From positions 6,030,471-6,094,470 of the forward strand of contig OX345647.1 in NCBI GenBank assembly GCA_947044365.1: a stretch of 64,000 bases of DNA, in the 5' to 3' direction. A program made the position numbers and the translations under genes. Within the stretch, counting starts at the first letter, position 1. Every line of letters starts with the position of its first letter. This stretch comes from Petrosia ficiformis (lineage: Eukaryota > Porifera > Demospongiae > Haplosclerida > Petrosiidae). Positions 17,982 through 28,185 of the stretch are shown here, one piece after another. A model generated the notes under the pieces. That model did no database searches. It was not told where the DNA came from and saw only the letters and a list, made by a program, of their open reading frames with translations.

Positions 17982-19433
17982 ATGGAAAGTCGATCAAGGG
18001 ACAGAAAACCTTTTATAAGAAGACGTTCTCCTACACCTCCTTGGTTAAAAGAATGGAAGATTCCTTCAAGAAATTTACCAGTTAGAAGACCACACCCATA
18101 TGATGTTCATTACAAAGAGATTGAGGTTCATGGTTTGAGAGAACATGATAAAGAGTTTAGTGATCTTACAGTTCAACATAATCCTCTTCATGCCCGATAT
18201 GAAGAAAAGACTCTTTCTGTCTGCTATAATAGTAATATTGAACCAAACCAATACAATAGAATTGATGATTCTAAATTCTATTTTCAGAAGAGATCTCGAT
18301 ATTCTGAAGAAGATAATCTACCTGTAGATAGAAATGATGATCTTCCTTTTATGCATCAGGAGGATGTGGAAGACGAAGAGGAGTCTGAAAGCTTTGCTGA
18401 TGATGATTTTAGTACCGGTGTGCAGTTTACCGGTCGTCCAAAGCCATTGGATGACAAAGAAAAACGCAGAGGACGAGGCCTATACTGTTCAATATGTGAT
18501 GTTGGTATGTGTGATATAGAACAATACCAAAGTCATTTATTAGGTACAAAGCATAAAAAAATGTTGAGGAAGAAAGGAATACAAGATGAGTCTGGAAGCT
18601 GTATAGTTGATACAGATGATAACTCAGAACAAAAATTAATGAGATGTATAGTATGTAATGATATATGCATATCTACTAGCCTTGGTCCTCATATAGCCAG
18701 TCAGAAACACATCAATGCTGAAACTGACTGGAGGAAAGTCGGTCAACCAATTCCCAAGTTTAAAAGAATGTTTGTAGAAGTGGCCCATGAACCTGACATG
18801 AAAGTAGTAAACAATTATTGTAAAGTGTGTGATATACATACAGCAGACGAAGTTACATTATTTAATCATTGTAATAGTCGTAAACATGCTTGGAATGTGT
18901 TAAAAACTAAAAGCAGTGAATGTGAAGATAAAACATTTTTCTGTGATGTTTGTGGAGTGACATGTGTGAGTAACGAGGAGCTCAAAGCTCACTTCTTACT
19001 AGAAGAGCATGTTAGTAATGTCACTAAAAAAGCAATGCAGATAGCTGCAGCTAATCCATTACCTGGAATTTCTCCAAAAGCTGGTGGTATATTACCAACA
19101 CCTGTTCTACCAAAAATAATGAAAGCATTTGTAGTTCGTCAGTCAAATATAAAAAATGCTACACCAAAAGTGTCACTATCTAATGCACAAGAGTACAATA
19201 CTACGAGTCCTCAAACTACAGGAAATGTACATGCCTCCACAGTCCCTCGAATTATGGCTATTCCTGTAAATACATCTACGGCCAGTACTCCTACAGTTTA
19301 TAATAACTATCAACACCCAAGCAGTCAACAGCCACAACCTGTAACATATAATACTGTTTATTATCAACCTACAGTGTCGTCAGCACAGCCACCACAAGTT
19401 GTTGGATACTATATGCCACAATATTACAAATAA
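17982..19433 (+). CDS. U1-type C2H2 zinc-finger protein, paralogue 2
   Basis: Intronless, 483 codons. The N-terminus is Arg/Ser/Pro-rich (MESRSRDRKPFIRRRSPTPP), like splicing-associated proteins. An acidic stretch around residues 125-145 precedes four U1-type fingers: YCSICDVGMCD with HLLGTKHKKMLRKKG, MRCIVCNDICI, YCKVCDIHTAD with HCNSRKH, and FFCDVCGVTCVS with HFLLEEH. The C-terminal 120 residues are Pro/Thr/Gln/Tyr-rich and disordered. The finger-plus-linker unit GTKHKKMLRKKG recurs in paralogue 3 as GIKHLKMVRKKG, supporting tandem duplication. Probable RNA-binding nuclear protein by family; no orthologue is recognised. Confidence 0.88.
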   Translation: MESRSRDRKPFIRRRSPTPPWLKEWKIPSRNLPVRRPHPYDVHYKEIEVHGLREHDKEFSDLTVQHNPLHARYEEKTLSVCYNSNIEPNQYNRIDDSKFYFQKRSRYSEEDNLPVDRNDDLPFMHQEDVEDEEESESFADDDFSTGVQFTGRPKPLDDKEKRRGRGLYCSICDVGMCDIEQYQSHLLGTKHKKMLRKKGIQDESGSCIVDTDDNSEQKLMRCIVCNDICISTSLGPHIASQKHINAETDWRKVGQPIPKFKRMFVEVAHEPDMKVVNNYCKVCDIHTADEVTLFNHCNSRKHAWNVLKTKSSECEDKTFFCDVCGVTCVSNEELKAHFLLEEHVSNVTKKAMQIAAANPLPGISPKAGGILPTPVLPKIMKAFVVRQSNIKNATPKVSLSNAQEYNTTSPQTTGNVHASTVPRIMAIPVNTSTASTPTVYNNYQHPSSQQPQPVTYNTVYYQPTVSSAQPPQVVGYYMPQYYK

Positions 19434-19508
19434 TCTCACATGCAATTAATTATAAAAAATATTAATAGTTATTATTATAATTATGGGTGGGTCATCTTTA
19501 AGAATAAA

Positions 19509-21053
19509 ATGGCTGATTGGAGGTTGCCTTTTTCGCACGTGGACAATAACAGTCGAATTAGGAGAGCCAGAAGTAGAAGTCCTCAAAGAGAAAGAATATG
19601 GCCTGTTCAACGAGGATATGATAGAGAATATCCTTCAACTTCATGGAGTTCGGGAGAGTCTTGGGATTATAATCAATGGAGACAACATGACTCACACTAT
19701 TATCATGATGAAATTTATTACCCTGCTAGAGAATCTTATTATCCTGAAGAGAGTGAGCCGTTTTCATATGACAGAAGAGGATGGTACCCTCAACATTCTC
19801 GATTTTCAGAATATTCTCCAGGATTCTTTCAAAATGATGATGTACCAAGACAAGCTCGACGACTTCCAAATGACATTTCTAGACAGTTGAGACGACCTCA
19901 AGATGAGACAGTTAGAGGACGACTTCCTGATGACATTCCAAGACCGATTAGACAACTCCCTGGTGGAATTACATGGCGACAAAATTCTGATGGCATTTCA
20001 CAACATGTTAAACGACCCCCTGACTACATTACACAGCAGGTTAAACGACCCCCAAACTATATTTCACAACAAGTTAAACGACCCCCTGACTACATTACAC
20101 AACAGGTTAAACGACCCCCTGAAAACATTACACAGCAGGTTAAACGACCCCCTGACAACATTCCACAACAGGTTAAACGAGTTCCTGACGACATTCCTCC
20201 TACTAGCTTGGTATCTTCTACTATAACAACTGCAAAACCATTTGAAGAAGCTGAAACTCTACCAGTTGAGGCTTTGAAGAAAAAGGAAGAAGGATTGCCT
20301 TTTGCGGAGAATAGTAATATTATTTCTGTTACATCACGTATGCGTTGCTCTTTATGTAATATTACAACCACAAGTGTAGCTCATTTAGAAAGTCATTATA
20401 AAGGCATAAAGCATCTAAAAATGGTGAGGAAAAAAGGAAATGGTGGCACTTCTGAAACTAGTGATAAAATGGTCAAAATAATGGTATGTAGTGTTTGTGG
20501 TCAGCATAGCAAATCAGATGATTTGAACATAGAATCACATGTTGAGACAGAGAGACACAAGACTGGTCTTGAGAGAAGTGTTAAACGCCATCGAAGTATT
20601 CCTGAAATGCAAGAATTGTTTGTGGAGGTTTCATTGAGTGAAAAAGATGTAGATATAGTCCTGGAATTGGAGAAGAATCCAGAGGGATATTATTGTGAGG
20701 TATGTGATATTACAATGAGAGCATATGAAGGATATCAACAACATGTTAAAGGTCAGAAACATCACAAGCTTCTTCGTAAAGTGCTGAATTGTCAAGATGA
20801 TGATGTGGAAACTCATTATTGTGATGTATGTGATATATATATTAACACAAGAGACTCGTATCAGCGTCATTTGGAAGGTCAAAAGCATAAGAAGTTGCTA
20901 CGTAACAAAGATCATGAGATGGCTAGTGGATTGTATTGTGATACATGTCGTATAGTATGTACCTCGTATGTAGATCTTGAATCACATTGCAAAGGAAAAC
21001 AACACCAACAAAAATTACAAAAACAGAAACAATTTCTTTCTAACATTTCATAA
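19509..21053 (+). CDS. U1-type C2H2 zinc-finger protein, paralogue 3
   Basis: Intronless. The start chosen is ATG at 19509 (MADWRLPFSH), because it precedes an RS-like head (RRARSRSPQRER) as in paralogue 2; the frame is open to 19440. A Tyr/Ser/Arg/Pro-rich region is followed by an 11-residue repeat (QQVKRPPDYIT and variants, DNA 20007-20190, period 33 bp) and five U1-type fingers: RCSLCNITTTS, MVCSVCGQHSK, YCEVCDITMRA with HVKGQKHHKLLRK, YCDVCDIYINT with HLEGQKHKKLLRN, and YCDTCRIVCTS. Fingers 3 and 4 are close copies. The stop is only 20 bp from the stop of the convergent TRIC gene. Confidence 0.88.
   Translation: MADWRLPFSHVDNNSRIRRARSRSPQRERIWPVQRGYDREYPSTSWSSGESWDYNQWRQHDSHYYHDEIYYPARESYYPEESEPFSYDRRGWYPQHSRFSEYSPGFFQNDDVPRQARRLPNDISRQLRRPQDETVRGRLPDDIPRPIRQLPGGITWRQNSDGISQHVKRPPDYITQQVKRPPNYISQQVKRPPDYITQQVKRPPENITQQVKRPPDNIPQQVKRVPDDIPPTSLVSSTITTAKPFEEAETLPVEALKKKEEGLPFAENSNIISVTSRMRCSLCNITTTSVAHLESHYKGIKHLKMVRKKGNGGTSETSDKMVKIMVCSVCGQHSKSDDLNIESHVETERHKTGLERSVKRHRSIPEMQELFVEVSLSEKDVDIVLELEKNPEGYYCEVCDITMRAYEGYQQHVKGQKHHKLLRKVLNCQDDDVETHYCDVCDIYINTRDSYQRHLEGQKHKKLLRNKDHEMASGLYCDTCRIVCTSYVDLESHCKGKQHQQKLQKQKQFLSNIS
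20007..20190 (+). repeat. 33-bp in-frame coding repeat
   Basis: About six copies of a 33-bp unit in paralogue 3, each encoding 11 residues of the form VKRPPDYITQQ. The period is a multiple of three, so copy-number change would preserve the frame. Confidence 0.9.
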
Positions 21054-21073
21054 CACACTAATTGTAATCTTTA

Positions 21074-22090
21074 CTACTCAAGTTTTTCCTTTTCAATTGA
21101 ACACGTTACTATGGACCAGATTTTTTCTTGTGGTCTTTTCAAAGGATCGGAATTTGTCTTGTACCAAATATCATATAGTTTTAATGTACATAGTATAATT
21201 GATCCTATTAATATACATTCATTTGTTGTGATGCTAAACATTCCAGTATTGTAAATCACAGCATACATCATCCCAAGCAGAAATCCTCCTTTAGTAGTGC
21301 TGTTAATGATATTTAATAATTATAATTAACAGGGGTTATACTCACAATGATAATTCTAATAGTTCATATTGTTTTTCTGGTAAACCAGTTAATATTCGAT
21401 AAAAACAAATACTCCATTTTTTTCCTGTACCTATATATACTGGTATAACAGAAATTGATAATGTGAAAATGGAATACTACCTTTAAACATTCCTGTAAGC
21501 GCAAGAGGTAGAAATGAATTAGGATACACTTCACCACCCAACAATACACCACTCATTATAATACGAGAACGTCTAATTTCTTCTAATAGATTCAAAATCA
21601 ACTACTATACAATTATTAATCATGTGATGTGTCATGTGATCACATACTATACCTTCACTGGTGTTTTATTGGATAATTTATAAAGGAAATCATTTGGACT
21701 GAAATGTACTAAATACCTATCGATAGTACGTACTGAATGATAATTATATTACATGTAATATTACCATATTAGTACTCCACTCCATACTGCTCTTTCATCA
21801 AGAACAGAATTAAGAACTGGTAGTCCCAACATAATACTGGTGATGATAGTACCAGATCCTGATATTAACACACACAAACAACATGATGCTATCGGATGAT
21901 CAACTGCAAATTTTCTTCCTTCTAAAAGTTGATTATTACTAAGGTGATTAAAGAAATAAATACTTATTTAACCTGGTTCATTGCGTAATGCTACAGCTGT
22001 TAGTAAGTAATGTACACACACAAGAAATGGCCAACTGGGTAGTATAGAAAGAGTGTCTGCAACATCTTTTATAATTCCTGTGATATCCAT
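21074..22090 (-). CDS. TMEM38: TRIC-type trimeric intracellular cation channel
   Basis: Sarco/endoplasmic-reticulum potassium channel that balances charge during calcium release. Start MDITGIIKDV at 22090. The features match TMEM38A/B: hydrophobic TM1 (LPSWPFLVCVHYLLTAV), then the HPIAS motif, then TM helices ending AVWSGVLIW, the FSPNDFLYKL segment (TRIC FCPLDLFYK), the basic helix LLEEIRRSRII (TRIC KEVVRVRKI), GMFKGTGKKWS (TRIC WVKGSG), and further helices. The last exon ends in a lysine-rich tail (IEKEKLE). About six exons. A and B types cannot be separated by eye. The head faces WDR36 across 182 bp. Confidence 0.88.
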
Positions 22091-22272
22091 TATTCTGAAA
22101 TAGAAAAATCACTCAAATATAACTATTTTCATTCTCTCTCTTTCTTTACCTTTAATCAGTGACTGGTCAGCCTATTTCCTTTGTTGTGAACATGTTGACA
22201 TACAACAAAGGAACGAGTAATAAATTTTAACCCTTTATGAACAGAGATATTAACCACGTGGTATTAATAACT
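22091..22272. promoter_or_regulatory. bidirectional promoter TMEM38 / WDR36 with E-box
   Basis: CACGTG at 22255-22260. It would be inside the WDR36 coding sequence if translation began at 22237 rather than 22273. Confidence 0.45.
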
Positions 22273-25200
22273 ATGTCTAAGATATTTTCTCCATTTAGAG
22301 CTGTTGGTTTTTGTTGTAACAGTGTACCACTATCTCTCAGTGTTAGAGGAAGCACTGCTCTAATAGCTACTGCTGTAGGGAAAGCTTTTCATGTTTATAA
22401 TGTGAGTTGTATTATTAATAATATACTTAATGATGAATTCTCATTTTACAGTGTGCAAAAATCCATCTTCTTTTTGTCAGTGAGTTAGATGAGATATTTG
22501 ATAAAGTTATTGAAATTACAGTTCACAGGTCCTCCACAAGAGGACAGTATAGTATATCTTATTCAAGACAGACTCACCACTTACATTGCTGTTGGTAAAA
22601 GTGTAAAATGTTTCAAGCGAGGGAAACAAGTTTGGTGTCTGGAGGGTCATAGTGGGTTTGTACATACTCTGTTATTAGTTGGTCAACATCTAATAGCTAT
22701 TGATGATAGAAATTCTTTCAAAGTTTGGGACAGAAAGGCTAAAGGTTAGTATTGTATTTATACAGAATTATAATTATTATTGTTTATATTAGAACTATAC
22801 ACTGAACTACACTTCAATAGTGATTCATTTGAAATATCATGTATTGTACATCCCAGTACATATCTCAATAAAGTGTTAATAGGTAGTAAACAAGGACCTT
22901 TACAATTGTGGAATATAAGAAATGGGTATGTAAAACTACATTATGTAATTATATATGATAAGTGAAATTCATCCAGGAAGCTTATCTATACATTCAATGG
23001 TTGGAATTCATCTGTTCTTGTATTAGTACAGTCACCAGCATTAGATGTTATTGGTATTGGTCTTCACAATGGAAATATTATATTACACAATATACGATAT
23101 GATAATACATTAATGAGTTTTGTACAGGAATGGGGACCTGTAATAAACATGTCATTTAGAACAGGTATACACACATACAACAGATATAGAGAATATTAGT
23201 ACTGCTTTAATTTGATAGATGGAGTTAATAGTTTAGTTACGAGTAGTACTAAGGGACATATTGCAGTTTGGAACTTGGATGAACAAAAACTAGACAGTGT
23301 ATTACATGATGCTCATAGTGGTTCAGTTAATGGACTCTCATTTCTTCCTCAACAACCAACAATGCTAACATCTAGTTTAGATAATTCCATTAAGGTAATA
23401 GTTAGTGATCACATGATTATAATGACCACACCCTCCATATAATTATATAGATGTGGATATTTGACCAATCTGATGGTAGTGCAAGGTTATTGAAACATCG
23501 ACAAGGCCATAGTGCTCCACCAACTATTATCAGATTTAATGGAAATTTGAGTATACTAAGTGCAGGTATATTAATTATTAATATTGGGTGTGATACTTAT
23601 TAATTAATATTAAAGGACTTGACAATGCTTTACGAGTAATGATGTTACACAGTGACTCTGTATCGTGTGAATTATCACAAGGTAACGAAGTGTTAAATCA
23701 CATGATTATGATGTGTTGCTTGTATCATGTGACTATTATTCATTAACTGTCTAGGTCATGTGACTAGTTTATCTAACAAGAGAAATTTAAGTGTTGATAT
23801 GTTGAAAGTTCCAGCTATAATAGACTTTTCATTTGGTATGGAATAAATCAAATTATTATTAATTATTAATAATTATAATAGGACTAACTCGATTTAATGA
23901 GTGGGATTGTGTTGTGTCTTGTCACCATGGTAACCGCATTGCTCACACATGGAATCTTTCAAATTTCACTATTGGTAAACATAATCTCAAGTCACATCAC
24001 AATGGAGCTAAACCACTTGTAATTAATATAATATTATTAATGTATTTAATATTATATATTATATTATAGTGTTGTTGTATTAGTGGATGTGGTAACTTTG
24101 TATTACTTGGTATGACAACAGGACATATTGAAATATTTAATATGCAGTCTGGTTTGTATCGTGGTCAGTTAAATACAAGTATGTTGAATTATTATTAATG
24201 TAATGGTATTAGTCTATGTATATATTATAGCACATACAGGACCTGTTAGGGGTGTCGCTATTAACTCAATTAATACACATGTATATACAGGTGGAAGTGA
24301 TGGATTAATAAAGGTTAGTGACATTAATTAATTAATGGAGTAATTATTATTAATTAATAAAGGTGTGGTCATTTCATGATCGAAAGTATTTACGTTCTAT
24401 TTCTGTGAGTTATCCTGTATCAAAAATGTGTTATCACAGAGATAGGTAATTATATTCATTATTTAATCCATTTTTATTAACTTGTTTCTTACAGTTCTCT
24501 TCTTGCTGTAGCTTTAGATTCTTTTCTAGTGTTAATATTAGACATGGAAACGTGTAGAGTTGTAAGAAGATTCAAAGGTCATTATAAGAGGATTACCGAC
24601 ATGGTTTGTACTTACTATCTATTTATTAATAATATTAATTATTATTAATATTAGGTTTTCAGTTCAGATAGTAGGTGGTTAATAACATGCTCAATGGACT
24701 GTGTTGTTAGAACATGGGATATTCCAAGTGGTCATTTAATAGACTGTTTTCTGTTAGAAGCTCCACCCACTAGTATTTCATTATCATCAAATGGAGAGTA
24801 TATGGCATGTAGTATAGTTGATGATTTAGGAATATATATCTGGTAATGTATAATTTATATATAACACTTTTGTATTAATGATTATTTTAACTGTAGGTCT
24901 AACAAAAGTGTTTATTCAAATGTATCGTTACATCCTATATCACCATCTTTCATACCTCAAATTCATTTACCATCCACTGGAGAAGATGAACCAGAGGAAG
25001 AGGAAGAGGAGTGTGATGACCAGACTACTATACTACAACCTTTAGAGACTGGACTACTGACATTATCTTCTTTACCAAAATCTCACTGGAGTAATCTACT
25101 GAATTTAGATACTATTAAAGTAATAAATTAATTATTATATTTATTTTATATTTTATAAATCTATTTTACTTAGGAGCGTAATAAACCAAAAGAACCTGTT

Positions 25201-25964
25201 AAACCAGTTAAACCGGCTCCATTCTTCCTACCAACACTTCCTGGACCTGAAATAAAGTTTGTTCAGTCCGAGGAGAATATGATACCGACACAGGAGGTAT
25301 TTATGTAATATATACTCGTGTTTTAATTACACAGTATGTAACAGTATGTATTGGATAATAATATACTATTTATATAGCCTTGTAGTAAAGTATTTGACAT
25401 GAGGAAATTGATGTCTGCTAGTGCATTTCATAAAGTGTTATTGGAATGTGATATGACACAAGATTGTAAGTTATCATTATGATACTTATGATAGATTATT
25501 GTATGGTTTCTGTTAGTTATCGGAGTTTCTTCTCTTCTTAAAACTATGGGACCTTCAGAGATTGACAGGGAAATACAACTAATGGACGACAATTTATTAT
25601 CTGTATTTCTTCAGTTTTTATTGAGTCGTTTTAAAACTAATGATGATTTTGAATTAAATGAGACTTATCTTCATTTAGTTCTGAAGGTAAGCAACTATAT
25701 GATATTCTGTTTTAGGGGTTGTGTATTCATATAAGAAGTCATGAAATAATGCTATAAGTGTTTGGAATCTGTAATATAGCTATCTTTATATGAAATAATG
25801 ATCGTTTTTTCATTATCCAGTATCATAAAACTGGTTTGTACAAGAACAGAGAATTAATTGAAGAAATACAGGATCATCATGTACAATGTTGTAAACTAGT
25901 ACAATATAAAATAGACTATTGTCTCTGTTTACTCAGTTTTTGTAAAAATGCTTCAGTTTATTAA
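22273..25964 (+). CDS. WDR36: WDR36/UTP21, small-subunit processome WD-repeat protein
   Basis: Nucleolar component of the UTP-B complex needed for 18S rRNA maturation. The sequence follows WDR36 throughout: start MSKIFSPFRAVGF, then VGKAFHVYN, HPSTYLNKVLIGSKQGPLQL, SPALDVIGIGLHNGNI, EWGPVINMSFRT, NGLSFLPQQPTMLTS, GHSAPPTIIRF, DWDC-like exon NEWDCVVSCHHGN, TWNLSNFTIG, CCISGCGNFVLLGM, FNMQSGLYRGQL, GPVRGVAINS, a WD exon with DIPSGHLIDCFLLEAPPTS, an acidic EEEEEC stretch, FLPTLPGPEIKF, and the UTP21 C-terminal domain ending in YCLCLLSFCKNAS. An in-frame ATG at 22237 would add 12 residues; 22273 fits the family start. About 17 small exons. Wntless starts 50 bp after the stop on the same strand. 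Confidence 0.96.
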
Positions 25965-26013
25965 ACCTTAATGATATTCATGATACAGTGAAACTATTGA
26001 AGTGTATGAATTT

Positions 26014-28082
26014 ATGAAAATGAAGTTCGTTGTTGTTTGTGTTGCTGTAATTCTATCCTGGATTACTCTTACTATAATTGGGTCTTTAGGTAAATTATAA
26101 GTTTATTTATTATCTATTTTTAAATTTATATCTTTTGATAGGACCTCCAGTAACTGTGTTTGAAGAATTTTCATTCAAAAAATGTCTTGTTAGTAAAAGT
26201 GATCATATCACAACTGGAGATATGATTAATATTACTACTTGTAAATATCATGGAATGGAAATTAATGAGGTTATGATTGACAAGTTACAAGCTATATCTT
26301 CCTATGATGTGATATATTATGTCTCACTTCCTGTTAAACGTTTTGAGCGTCGTATGTCAAGATCATTTCAGTATCTTATTGGAGATATAGATGTGTCCCT
26401 TCGGAGTCAGTATATTCAACAATTGATAAGTAAGTGTATTAATTAATTGTAGTGAGACGATTGTTAGATATTATTTATAGAATACAATAAGAATTATTTG
26501 AAATATGAAATTTCAATTGGTTATCGAAATAATGATGAAAGTCATTGGAATAGATTTGCTATTGGGAACAGTAGTCGAATATTAGAGTGTGGACAAAATG
26601 AATGGGTAAGTTACTAATATTAAACATCATTATTAAATTATATCTAATTATTTAGGGAACATATAATTGTGAACATTTCACATTGTTTGAATTATGGAGT
26701 AGTCATTATGATCATTATCTTATTAATATAAGAATACCATATCTTCCATTAACAGATATATTTAATGAATTTAGAGGAATTTCTGCTATAAAGGAAATCA
26801 ACCTTATTGTATGTAATGATTAATTAATGATTAATTAATGATTAATTAATGATTTCATATTGTAGGAGATTCATCAACACCCTGAATTTACTAAATGGTG
26901 GTTTATAATGAAATGTTTATTCTTTCCTTTATCTTTATGTGTGTTGTGGTTTGTTACAAACAGAAAGAATATACAACACAAGTAAATAATTATGTCTAAT
27001 AAATATATTAATTATATTATTTCACAGGTCTCTACTGTTTCTAGTGTATTGTATTGTATTCCTAAACAGTATGTTGTCATATCAAAACACACTATGCTAT
27101 ATAAATGTAACTATTTATTATAGTACCAGTTGAAGTGTTGACTCTGTGGTTCAATCTACCATGGATGACTGTATTTAATGATTTTCGACATGGACTATTA
27201 ATTGCTGGACTTTTCTTTTTCTGGACGCTATTTATTGGACATTTAGTAAGTTAATAAATAATAGTCATGTGATTATTGTTAATAATAGGGTAATGAACAT
27301 GAGTCTTCACCTAAATTGAGTCACTACTGGTTCCAGTTACTTCTTGCCACCATTACATGCCTGTTTTTCTTTATCTACGAATTTTGTGAAAGGTATACGA
27401 ATATCTCATGAATATATTCATAATTATATCATTTTTGTCATTCACAGGGGTATACAAGTATTCATGCCATTTTATAGTATTTGGGGAACAGAATTTGGGA
27501 AATTCCTTGCTGTATCATTAATACATTATTAGTCGTTAAAATACAATTAACTTTTCCTTAATGTTACAATGCACAGTACACATTTATCACCATAGCAACC
27601 ACATCAGGCATTCTATATACTATGTGTTTGATATCAATGGTTGTTAAGATTGGTTTGGTCATGCGAACAAGACAAGATGATACTCCAGTTATGTCAGCTG
27701 GATTGTATCAGAAGACACGAGTATGTATATATTATTATCGTGTTTTATGATATTGTACTACATGTTTCGTGTAGGAAAGATTTTCAGAATTATGGAAGTT
27801 TGTACTCCTCACAGTAATAGTTGCCATTATCAGTGTTTTAGGATACTTGTTACCTGTAGAAATATTTCTGCTTCATTGGATTCATGGCAAACAACTCTCC
27901 TTATATGGTATGTGAATGGGCAGTAGTATTAACCAACTGTTTACATAACACTGTATAATCCCTTAGGAGCCCTTCTAATAGGTAACTATGGTCTATGGAA
28001 TACATATGTATTGAGTATAGGAGTGGTATATTCTGACATTCGATCAATTGTTAAGTTACTAAATAAACATTCTCAGAAATAA
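26014..28082 (+). CDS. WLS: Wntless Wnt-cargo receptor
   Basis: Multipass membrane protein that carries lipidated Wnt from Golgi to the cell surface. Start MKMKFVVVCVAVIL (first helix/signal anchor), then a long luminal domain. The rest is the multi-helix part with Wntless landmarks: WFNLPWMTVFNDFRHG, FFFWTLFIGH, FFIYEFCERGIQVFMPFYSI (human CERGVQLTNPFYSIW), a short loop with TPVMSAG (human LPAMSK), and GNYGLWNTYVLSIGVVYS near the C-terminus. It ends NKHSQK without the long cytosolic tail of vertebrate WLS. About ten exons. One intron (about 26815-26860) holds a short tandem repeat of TTAATTAATGAT. Wntless is an animal invention, which supports a metazoan source. Confidence 0.94.
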
Positions 28083-28185
28083 AAAAGAAAACGTGATATG
28101 ATAAATAACAATAATAAATAAAAGTTGTCATAATACAATTATTTTTTGATAAAGTGATTTGAACGGTAATTAATTTTAACTGCAG

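Noticed and set aside
19903..20371. Plus- and minus-strand repetitive open frames over zinc-finger paralogue 3
   Set aside because: Other-frame shadows of the 33-bp coding repeat.
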